Shown here: one piece after another, positions 52,126 through 60,600 of the stretch
Numbering within the stretch: the stretch's first letter is position 1
How the letters are laid out: every line of letters begins with the position of its first letter
Assembly: GCA_014163555.1 (NCBI GenBank)
Contig: JACJGO010000006.1
Location: 62,001 to 126,000, forward strand
DNA length: 64,000 nucleotides
Origin: Flavisolibacter longurius
GTDB lineage: Bacteria > Bacteroidota > Bacteroidia > Chitinophagales > Chitinophagaceae
Reading direction: 5' to 3'
Program-made: the position numbers and the translations under genes
The notes under the pieces: generated by a model
What the model was told of the DNA's origin: nothing
Databases searched by the model: none
Seen by the model: the letters and a program-made list of their open reading frames with translations, nothing else

Positions 52126-52296
52126 TGTGGGGTGATGAAATTTTTGGCAGACATGCCCTCTTGTCTCGGGGGTGAGGATCACAGGATAAACTAAGTGTAG
52201 AGCCGACGTTACTTTTGGTAAGGCCGACCAGGGTTGACCACTAAACTTTGCACTTACGCTAACTGCCTCGTGGAGGTTCGAACCCTCCCCCTACAG
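52126..52296 (+). ncRNA. tRNA-like RNA with a greatly expanded variable region
   Basis: The segment folds as a tRNA: acceptor TGTGGGG (52126-52132) with CCCTACA (52289-52295), discriminator G296, no encoded CCA; T8; D-arm ATG/CAT (135-137, 152-154) with GG in the loop; anticodon stem CCCTC/GGGGG (156-160, 168-172) with loop TTGTCTC (161-167, GUC at the anticodon position); T-arm GGAGG/CCTCC (272-276, 284-288) with loop TTCGAAC. Here 52xxx positions are abbreviated to the last three digits. The D-arm resembles tRNA-Leu. Between anticodon stem and T-stem lie about 99 nt instead of 4-20. They contain complementary pairs GAGG/CCTC (174-177, 266-269), CAG/CTG and TAAGTG/CACTTA (192-197, 251-256). 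A leader of about 88 nt precedes it. A degenerate tmRNA is the main alternative (ACTAAG...TGTAGA), but no tag reading frame is seen. Confidence 0.6.
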
Positions 52297-52317
52297 CTTC
52301 TTCTCATGTGTTTATTT

Positions 52318-52358
52318 AGCCTGCAACTGATTGTTTTCAATTTATTGCGGGCTTTTTT
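52318..52358 (+). terminator. Rho-independent terminator of the tRNA-like RNA
   Basis: AGCCTGCAA pairs with TTGCGGGCT (one G-U), followed by T6. It lies 21 nt after the 3' end of the tRNA-like fold, giving a primary transcript of about 320 nt from the promoter at 52002-52031. Confidence 0.85.
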
Positions 52359-52511
52359 GTTTTCTGTATAACCCTTTGGAATCGCTACAGGGAAATATAT
52401 TTTATTTATCAAGAAATTGCAGATGATCGTTTAATGCTAACTCCATAGGTTGGCAATTTTATGTTTTATTCATTGCAGGCGAGCTAAGAGGACTTTTTTA
52501 AAAGCCCTCTT

Positions 52512-52554
52512 AAATGAAAAAGGTGATACATTTTATGTACCACCTTTTTCATTT
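52512..52554 (-). terminator. Minus-strand terminator after the first kelch gene
   Basis: A 14-bp perfect stem (AAATGAAAAAGGTG and complement). A second hairpin with TAAGAGG/CCTCTTA arms follows on the minus strand at 52485-52512, overlapping the first by one base, with T-rich sequence. Together they end transcription of the large surface protein gene. Confidence 0.8.
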
Positions 52555-52570
52555 ATTGAGACCTACCTAT

Positions 52571-55500
52571 CTAGAAACCTGCTGTTTTCACCAGTTTCAG
52601 TGTTAGTTTTTCACTACCCTGCACTACTTCGGCGAGATAGGTACCGGGACGATAGGTGCTGCCCAGCTGCAGGTTGGTGTTGGCAGCCGTTGTTTTTGTT
52701 TCGACCAGTCTTCCCAGCATGTCCATCACGCGGATGGTCACCCGTTCTCCTGGCGTGCCGCCTACCTGCAGCGTAAAATGAGACGTACTTGGATTGGGTA
52801 AAACGCGTACCCTAAGCACACCACCAAGGTTTTGTTCTCCCTTCACGTTTGCCTGCACGGGCCTTACTGCTGTTACCAAATCAGCAGCAGGCGCACATCC
52901 CAATTCGCGATAGGCGCTATTGGGAATGCGGGTTCTGACCGGTATGCCGGCTTCAGGAGCCGTCCAATACACTTCGATGCCGTCTATGCCTGTGGCGTCA
53001 AAGTAGGTAATGGCGATCGGGTACGCACCGGCCGCAGGGAAGGTATACCAGCCACCGGCAGCCCGTGTCGCGTGCTGGCCATCGTTATCAACTACTGGTG
53101 TTATGTAATGCCCATAGTTGCCAATATATAGGCGTGAGCCATCATCGGATACTGTTTCAAAGTAGTAGGTACCGGCAGCCAGAATATTGATTTTTCCCTC
53201 CCATAAAAAGGCAAAGTTGTCGCTTCGTTTTCTTGGGGATATATCAACACCGCCGATAGTACCGGTCGCTATCGGTGTCAAGCCACCGAAATCCGGCAGT
53301 CTTGTCCAACTGCCTTCGTAATATTTGTACGTCAGACCCGGGGAGGCAGGGTTGTAGTTGATGTGCGAGAAGGCCGCATCCGGAATCCGGGTCCGGGTTG
53401 GAAGATCTGGGCTGCTCCAGTAAAGTTCCAGTTCGTGGGCACCATACGATTCAAAATAAGTAATCGCAATGGGATAGGTACCGGCAGTGGGGAACGTATA
53501 GGTGCCGCTGGCCAACTGCAGGGGGTGTAAACCATCGTTGTTCACAACCGGCGTTGCATAATGTCCATATTCACCGATATAAAGGCGGGAGCCATCATCG
53601 GAGGCGGTTGAAAATGTATACGTACCGGCACGGGGCACCGTAATGAAACCTTCCCACAGAAAAGCAAAATTGTCTTCCCGCCTGCGGGGTGCCAGGCTTG
53701 CCCGGGGTGAAGTCCCTGCTGCTACTGGTGTCAGCCCGCCAAAGTCCGGAAGCTGTGTCCAGGCCCCCTCGTAGTACTTATAGGTAAGACCCGGCATATA
53801 TGGCGAATCTGGCTGGCTGCAATTTTGATTACAGGATACCGCATTTTTAAAGACGGTAACCGCATTGCTGTTGTAAGCTGTTGTGGCTACGTCCGGCTTG
53901 GCATCGCCATCAAAGTCGGCCAAAACGATGTTGGTGGACGAACTGCCGGGTACATAAAGCGGCTCACCTGCCAGTGAAACAGATCCGGCCGTACTGTTGT
54001 TTTTGAGAACGGAAAAATTGTACATGGTAAAATGGGATAGAGCCACGTCCGGTTTCCCGTCGCCATCCAGGTCGCCAATGGCCACGTTGAGCGGCGCAAA
54101 TCCTACCGGATAATTGATTGTTGCCGCAAATGCAATCGTGCCGATGGTGCTGGTATTCTGAAATACTGAAATCAGATTTGCGAAACTGGATACAACCAGA
54201 TCAGCCTTTCCATCGCCATCCAGGTCGCCCATGGCGATTCCAAACGATGTGCTTCCGATCGTATAATCTGTCTTTGGAGCAAAAGCGATGGTTCCTGCGG
54301 AACCTGTATTTCGAAATATTGAGACCGTATTTGAATTCAAATTGGTGACGGCCACGTCCGGCTTGCCGTCTCCATCCAAATCACCAACGGCAATGGCATG
54401 CGGACCGCTGCCGGTTGTATAGTCTGTTTTGGCGGCAAAAGAAACAGAACCGGGTGTGCTGGTGTTTCTCAAAAAAGAAATGTTGCCGGAAGCGGTGTTT
54501 GCCACCACCAAATCTGCTTTGCCGTCACCATCAAAATCACCAATGGCTACACCACGGGACTGCGTTCCAGCCGGAAAATCAATTCTGGCCGCAAAATCAA
54601 TCGTTCCATTGGTGCTTGTATTTCTAAAAACTGAAACGGTGTTGGAGAACTGGTTAGCGACAGCCATATCCAGTTTTCCATCGCCATCCAGGTCGCCCAG
54701 TGCCACCCGCTCGGGTCCCGCTCCCGCAGGGATGTCTAGTTTAGTGGCAAAGGAAATGGGGCCGCCGCTACCTGTGTTCCTAAATACGGAAACTGTATTG
54801 GCGGGAGCGTTTGTTGCAACAATGTCAGGTTTCCCATCACCATCCAGATCGCCTGTCGCCAAGTTGCGGGGATCTTGTCCGGCTGCAAAACTCATTTGTG
54901 TGCCAAACGAATTCGAAAAGAAACCCGGACAATTGTTAGGGAAGGTCGGAAGGAAAGAGGAACCAGAATAAGCCGTCAGGTTGTTAACCGTAACAGAAAT
55001 GGGGCCGTAGGTAATTCCTGCCGGAACGGTAACTGCCAATGAAGTAGCGGTGGCTGCTGTGACTGTTGCCTTTACTGCGCCGAAATAAACCAGGTTGTCG
55101 GCTGCTACCGGGCTAAAGTGAGAACCTGTAAGGATGACAGTTGAACCAACCTGTGCGGAAGCGGGAGAGAAAGACGTAATAACGGGTACGTTGACATCAG
55201 GCGGAGGTGATTGTGTATCAACTCTGAAACGCCACATGTCATTCAGGTTGCCGAACCCTGTGCTTGCGTAACCAAGGCCACCAAAAAGCCACAGGTGGCC
55301 GGAAGCGTCTGTCCATTCTGCTGCCAGAAACCTGGCGCCTGGTTTGGTGGTAGGGGCAGAAATGCCTTGTGTACCGTACAGACCTGGTTGGTTTACGGTG
55401 TTATCACCACTAACCCAGGTCCACTCGTTTGTAGAAGGATTGTACTTCCAGAGGTCATTGAAATAACTAACATTGTTACTGCCAAAGTCCTTTTGTCCGC

Positions 55501-56554
55501 CAAAAAGCCACAAGTTGCCTGCTCTGTCCACCCAGGTAGAGGCACCACGCCTGCCTCCCGGCCTGTTGGTTAAAGCCGGGATGCCTTTGGTACCGTAAAC
55601 ACCTTCCTGGTCGGGAATGTTATCGCCGCTGACCCAGGTCCATTCCAGGGTTGATGGATTAAACTTCCACAGGTCATTCAAATCGTTAACAAGATCGTTA
55701 CTGACCGTCTTACCACCCATGATCCAAAAGTCGCCGCCGGCATCAATCCAACCTGCGGCAGCATCCCGTGCACCCGGTTTGTTGGTGGGAGCAGGTACAC
55801 CTTTTTCGCCATATATGCTGGGTTGGTTTACAGTGTTATCGCCGCTGACCCAGGTCCATTGATTAGTGGAAGGATTGTACATCCACAAATCATTGTAACG
55901 GGAACTTCCACTATAGCCACCAAATAGCCACAAATTACCCGAAGCGTCTGTCCAGCTAGTTGCTTCCTCTCTTGATCCCGGTTTGTTGGTGGGCGCAGGA
56001 ACACCTTTGGTGCCATACACGCCGCTTATACTTAAAGCAGGAAGGTTATCGCCGCTGACCCAGGTCCATTCCAGGGTTGATGGATTAAACTTCCACAGGT
56101 CATTCAAAAAACTAACGCCGAAGCAACCTTCTGCATAGCCACCAAAAAGCCATAGATTCCCTGAGGCGTCAGTCCAACCCGCGGCACCGGTTCTGGGCCG
56201 AGGTTTGTTATTAACGGAAGGAACGCCTTTGGTGCCATATGTGCCACACCTGTCACCCCGGACATTTTCGCCACTTACCCAAACCCACTCGTTTGTAGAA
56301 GGATTGTACATCCAGAGGTCACTTACATCAAGGTTGCCGCCAAAAAGCCAAAACTTGCCGGTGGCATCCGTCCAGCTGGTGGCGCTGATCCGTCCGCCCG
56401 GTTTGTTGGTGGGCGCAGGAACACCTTTGGTGCCAAAGATGCTAGGCTGGCCCGGAAGATTGTCGCCGCTGACCCAGGTCCATTGATTGGTTTGCGAATA
56501 AGCAATTGAAGTTAGTGTCAGTGCATAGAGCAGAAAACTGTAAATTTTTTTCAT
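52571..56554 (-). CDS. Giant secreted kelch / IPT / FG-GAP / PA14 protein with T9SS sorting domain
   Basis: A 1327-residue protein with a signal peptide (MKKIYSFLLYALTLTSIAYSQ). Six kelch-like units (about 22-470) share WTWVSGDN, YGTKGVPAPTNKPG and LWLFGG. An IPT/TIG domain (about 485-565) follows, then seven FG-GAP/VCBS calcium-binding repeats (about 585-930, DLDGDGKPDIV type), two PA14-like domains (about 955-1080, 1105-1230; YKYYEG, SDDGSRLYIG) and a type A T9SS sorting domain (LPNPSTSHFTLQV, YRPGTYLAEVVQG). It is exported and attached to the surface, and probably binds glycans or mediates adhesion. The C-terminal third is closely related to that of the larger gene at 57660-62786. Confidence 0.88.
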   Translation of the reverse strand: MKKIYSFLLYALTLTSIAYSQTNQWTWVSGDNLPGQPSIFGTKGVPAPTNKPGGRISATSWTDATGKFWLFGGNLDVSDLWMYNPSTNEWVWVSGENVRGDRCGTYGTKGVPSVNNKPRPRTGAAGWTDASGNLWLFGGYAEGCFGVSFLNDLWKFNPSTLEWTWVSGDNLPALSISGVYGTKGVPAPTNKPGSREEATSWTDASGNLWLFGGYSGSSRYNDLWMYNPSTNQWTWVSGDNTVNQPSIYGEKGVPAPTNKPGARDAAAGWIDAGGDFWIMGGKTVSNDLVNDLNDLWKFNPSTLEWTWVSGDNIPDQEGVYGTKGIPALTNRPGGRRGASTWVDRAGNLWLFGGQKDFGSNNVSYFNDLWKYNPSTNEWTWVSGDNTVNQPGLYGTQGISAPTTKPGARFLAAEWTDASGHLWLFGGLGYASTGFGNLNDMWRFRVDTQSPPPDVNVPVITSFSPASAQVGSTVILTGSHFSPVAADNLVYFGAVKATVTAATATSLAVTVPAGITYGPISVTVNNLTAYSGSSFLPTFPNNCPGFFSNSFGTQMSFAAGQDPRNLATGDLDGDGKPDIVATNAPANTVSVFRNTGSGGPISFATKLDIPAGAGPERVALGDLDGDGKLDMAVANQFSNTVSVFRNTSTNGTIDFAARIDFPAGTQSRGVAIGDFDGDGKADLVVANTASGNISFLRNTSTPGSVSFAAKTDYTTGSGPHAIAVGDLDGDGKPDVAVTNLNSNTVSIFRNTGSAGTIAFAPKTDYTIGSTSFGIAMGDLDGDGKADLVVSSFANLISVFQNTSTIGTIAFAATINYPVGFAPLNVAIGDLDGDGKPDVALSHFTMYNFSVLKNNSTAGSVSLAGEPLYVPGSSSTNIVLADFDGDAKPDVATTAYNSNAVTVFKNAVSCNQNCSQPDSPYMPGLTYKYYEGAWTQLPDFGGLTPVAAGTSPRASLAPRRREDNFAFLWEGFITVPRAGTYTFSTASDDGSRLYIGEYGHYATPVVNNDGLHPLQLASGTYTFPTAGTYPIAITYFESYGAHELELYWSSPDLPTRTRIPDAAFSHINYNPASPGLTYKYYEGSWTRLPDFGGLTPIATGTIGGVDISPRKRSDNFAFLWEGKINILAAGTYYFETVSDDGSRLYIGNYGHYITPVVDNDGQHATRAAGGWYTFPAAGAYPIAITYFDATGIDGIEVYWTAPEAGIPVRTRIPNSAYRELGCAPAADLVTAVRPVQANVKGEQNLGGVLRVRVLPNPSTSHFTLQVGGTPGERVTIRVMDMLGRLVETKTTAANTNLQLGSTYRPGTYLAEVVQGSEKLTLKLVKTAGF

Positions 56555-57278
56555 GCTGGTATCGTTTATGGTTATGCGTAAGGGAGTAAAGAATATAAAG
56601 CGATCTTGTTGCCGGTCGGTAAGTAAAACAACAGGTTGTCTGCTGTTTACAAACTAGTAAAAATGAGCTTAACCTTCCGGTGCTGCAGGTAAGAGCCAAG
56701 GAAAACAGATAATGTGCAGTTACAGTGCAGCAGAACCGGAATAAGCAGATTTGCCAGGTGTAGCGGTCTATATAGCATGATGTCGTATTAACGTTTTCGA
56801 TGTAAGAAACGGCAACAGAACGACCCGGGTAGTTCCATTGCATGGGTAATCATCTGCAATAGTGGATAGTACGGTCTGATTCACAGGAGAGAGGAATGCA
56901 ACAACGTGGAAGGCGAATATCCTCAAAAAGTTCAATAGAGAAAAATCTTTATTTATAATCAAGGTTGTTTGGGTTACTGTATTGCTTCTTTGATCTAGTT
57001 GAAACGGTACTTTTGTTTGGTGAAGCCTGTAACGGACGATGGGAAAGAATAAGCCAAATGAATGTTCCCTTTTTTTAAAATACGACCCAAAATGTGAAAC
57101 GACGACGGGGACAAACAGATAAGGGTTATCACATTCAATCATCATGAGGAAGCTTTTGTGTTCCTTTTTTCGAACGTTATCGTACCACTGGCAACAAAAA
57201 GTCTGTAAACAGAAGTGTACTTTACCGTGGTTCAAACACGCTGATCATTAACAGGCTTCACAACACCAAGCATCATAT
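56555..57278. other. Intergenic region upstream of the first kelch gene
   Basis: No gene is supported. Minus-strand frames of 133 and 155 codons exist but have no recognisable domains, erratic composition and no plausible start context. The region should contain the promoter of the kelch gene starting at 56554, but no TAnnTTTG box near the start was identified with confidence. Confidence 0.5.
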
Positions 57279-57486
57279 TTATTCTTTGTCGGTCCAGCTA
57301 AGGGGCTCCGACCGGGCTGGTGGTTTATTATTTACCGCAGGCACACCTAAAGAACCGTATTCACTAACAGTATCAATTTGGAAAGGATCAACATTTGGTT
57401 GGGCCACAGAGTCGTCACTCATCCAGGTCCAGGCTATACGTAACGGTAGAGAGGCAAAGGAGCAGTAAGGGTAGAAGTTGTTTCAT
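57279..57486 (-). pseudogene. Truncated, frameshifted remnant of a third kelch protein gene
   Basis: On the minus strand, an ATG at 57486 begins a signal-peptide-like MKQLLPLLLLCLSTVTYS. After a frameshift there follows WTWMSDDSVAQPNVDPFQ, then YGSLGVPAVNNKPPAR and LSWTDKE before a stop at 57279-57281. The aligned segment of the gene at 57660-62786 reads WTWMSGDSVAQ, YGTRGVPSVNNKPPAR and WTDKEGNLW. So only the first 70 or so codons of a paralogue survive, split by one frameshift. It is evidence for past duplication and loss at this locus. Confidence 0.75.
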
Positions 57487-57594
57487 GGCAGTAGTATTAT
57501 TGATTGCTTTTCTTTTATAAAATGATGAAAGCGTACAAAGGATTATTGTCATTACTATTTTTATTAATCGGCTCGAAATAAAAGTGATTGATAA

Positions 57595-57634
57595 CAGCAG
57601 TAAAGGCCATCCTGTTGTGCTGCCTTTACTGCTG
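57595..57634 (-). terminator. Hairpin terminator after the second kelch gene
   Basis: A 13-bp perfect stem (CAGCAGTAAAGGC and complement) with a 14-nt loop, 26 bp past the stop on the minus strand. The following T-tract is interrupted, so termination efficiency is uncertain. Confidence 0.65.
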
Positions 57635-57659
57635 CCTGTTTGTTATCGACATTATTCTT

Positions 57660-60600
57660 TTAGAAGCCTGCTGTTTTCACCAGTTTCAGTGTTACTTTTT
57701 CGCTTCCCTGTACAACCTGGGCAATGTAGGTACCGGGGCGGAGGTGCTGGCCTACCTGCACATTTGTGCCTGCGGCCGTGGTGCGGGTCTCCACCACCCT
57801 TCCTTCTACATCCATGAGCCGAATGGTCATTCTTTCTTTATTGCCGGTGCTAGAGCTTAGCTGCAGGGTAAAATAAGAAGGCGAAGGATTGGGCAGCGCT
57901 TTTACGCTTAGCCCGCCTGGAGCAGTTGCGTCTGCTGGTGCAGCACCTCCTTTTTGGGTGATGCTGTTATCGGTGCAGCTCACCACCATTGGTTCTGAAG
58001 TGGCACTGCAGCCGCCTTTGGTGACAGTAACCGTGTAGCTGCCGTTTTGCATAACGATGATACTTCTTGTCGTTTCGCCTGTGCTCCACCGGTAGCTATC
58101 GCCTTCGGAGGCGGTGAGGGTTACACCTTCTGTCGAACAGCCTTCACCACCCAGCACTTCCCGGAAAGCACTGTTGGGAATACGGGTCCTTGTTGGAATG
58201 CCGGCTTCAGCACTGCTCCAGTACAGTTCTATGCCTTCCCCACCGGTGGCTTCAAAAAAGCTAACAGCAATGGGATACATGCCGGCTGTAGGGAAGGTAT
58301 ACGAACCTGTAGCACTCTGCATTGCATGCAGCCCGTCGTTGTCTACCACCGGTGTTATGTAATGGCCATAGTTCCCGATGTAAAGCCTCGAGCCGTCATC
58401 GGATCTTGTTTCAAACTGGTAGGTGCCTGCCTTGGGAATAAAGATCCTGCCCTCCCACAAAAACGCAAAATGGTCGCTCCGCTGCTTTGGCGAGATGTCC
58501 ACGCCACCTACTGTGCCGGTGGCAACCGGTGTCAATCCCCCAAAGTCGGGAAGGCGGGTCCAGGAGCCTTCGTAGTATTTATAGGTCAGACCAGCAGCAA
58601 GAGGGCTGTAGTTCAGGTGAGAGAGGGCGGCATCGGGTATCAGGGTTCTGGAAGGGATACCTGCCCCGGGTGCTGTCCAGTACACCTTCATCGTTTCTGC
58701 CCCACCAACCTCAAAGTACGTGATGGCAATAGGATAAGTGCCTGCTGAGGGGAAGGTAAAAGAGCCTCCTGCCAGTTGCTCTGCATGCTGGCCGTCGTTG
58801 TTCACCACCGGTGTGGCAAAGTGACTGTAGTCGCCTATATAAAGCCGGGAGCCATCATCAGAAGCCGTCTCAAAGTAATAGGTGCCTGCTGCAGGAATGG
58901 TGATTTGTCCCTGCCACAGGAAAGCAAAGTTGTCGTTCCTTTTTCTGGGTGCAAGACTCACGTTGGCCGAAGTGCCCGTAGCCACAGGTGTCAATCCGCC
59001 AAAGTCCGGAAGTGAGGTCCAACTGCCCTCGTAGTACTTGTATGAAAGTCCCGGTGACGTGTACGAACCTCCCGAAGAGGCAATAGTGGGCAGCACTCCA
59101 AAGGAGAGGTCACTGCCATTGTCCGTACCCGTTATAGCAGGCGAAGAGGCCACAACTCTTATTCTATACCCTGTACCCGGAGCTACATTGGATGGAATGG
59201 TGACTTCTATTATCCCAGGTGTTGTAGCACTGACCGAACCAATGCTGATCGGGTTATCAAAACTCCCTGATGCATTGGAAAGCTGCACTGTAAAAACATT
59301 GCCGGGATTGAAAGAATGATTGGCCGTATACCTTACACTTAGTTTACTGCCTGCACATAAACCGGAAGACAAAGGAGAAGTGGTTAGCGTTGTTGGTTCC
59401 GTCTCCACGCCAAAATTCCATAAATCATTCAGGTAGCCGGTTGTACTTGTGGTGGCAAAACCACTGCCGCCAAACAGCCAGAGCTTGCCAGCAGCATCCA
59501 TCCAGCTTACCGCTTCACTTCTGGCGCCGGGTTCATTGCCCTGAGCAGCTACACCTTTTGTACCATAAGCGCCGGGATCATTGTCATCACCACTCACCCA
59601 GGTCCAGGTGCTGTTGAGCGGGTCATACCGCCACAGATCATCGCCGTTTAATAACCAAAACTTACCAGCCGCATCGGTCCAGCTAACCGCACTCCTTACT
59701 AATCCCGGATGGTTGTCTACAGACGGCACTCCTTTGGAGCCGCGAACAGGGGGGGCAGCGCTTTTAAAGAATGGTGGTGGTTGAAACTTTTCACCCCCCA
59801 TCCATGTCCATAAACCAGTTGTGGTATTAAACAGCCATAAGTCGGCAAGCGTGCTCCTGAAGTTTAAACCGAAAACGTTTTCAACATTGTTGTAGATCGT
59901 ATAGCCACCATATAGCCACAGGTTGTTGTCTTTATCCACCCAGCCGACAGCATCCTGCCTGCCAAGTGGCTTATTGTCAGGCGAAGCAACACCTTTCACA
60001 CCGTAACGGGCAATACCATCAGCATTAGTGAATGCAGTAGTACTGGTTACAAAGGTCCACTCCGTTGTTAAAGGATTAAACTTCCATATATCTGTCATGT
60101 GGCCGGACAAAAAACCATAATAAGCATAACCGCTGTACAACCAGAAGTTGCCGTCATTGTCTGTCCAGGTAATTGCGTGTGTTTTTGCAGGTGGTCTATT
60201 GTTTACAGAGGGCACGCCTTTGGTAGCGTAAACTCCATAATGAAAGTCCCAGTTGTTTGCACGCATCGCCTGGTCGGCCGTAATGGAGTCTCCGCTAACC
60301 CAGGTCCATTGATTCATGGTAATGTCATATTTCCAAAGGTCATTTATTTCACCACCTACCCCTTCGAAATAGCTTTGAGGGTAATATGTATTCCCGCCAT
60401 AAAGCCACAGGTTACCTTCCTTATCCGCCCAACCAGCAGCACCAGTCCTGGCGCGGGGTTTCGTTTCAGGCGTCGAAACTCCTTTTGTTCCAAAAACAGC
60501 TGACTGATTTGTCAGGTTATCGCCGCTTACCCAGGTCCATTCACGGGTAGCAGTGTTGTACTTCCACAAATCATTTAAAAAGCCAACAGTTGTATTTGCC

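Noticed and set aside
52126-52296. Canonical tmRNA (ssrA)
   Set aside because: The fold is only 171 nt, the acceptor sequence does not match the usual GGGGCTG/CAGCTCC pair, a complete D-arm and anticodon arm are present, and no tag frame ending in ALAA followed by stop was found. Kept only as an alternative.
56768-57235. Minus-strand frame of 155 codons between the kelch genes
   Set aside because: No domain, no signal peptide, irregular composition and no promoter or conserved start; considered non-coding.
57286-57468. Plus-strand frame of 60 codons opposite the kelch remnant
   Set aside because: The minus strand shows clear similarity to the neighbouring kelch protein, so the plus frame is its shadow.
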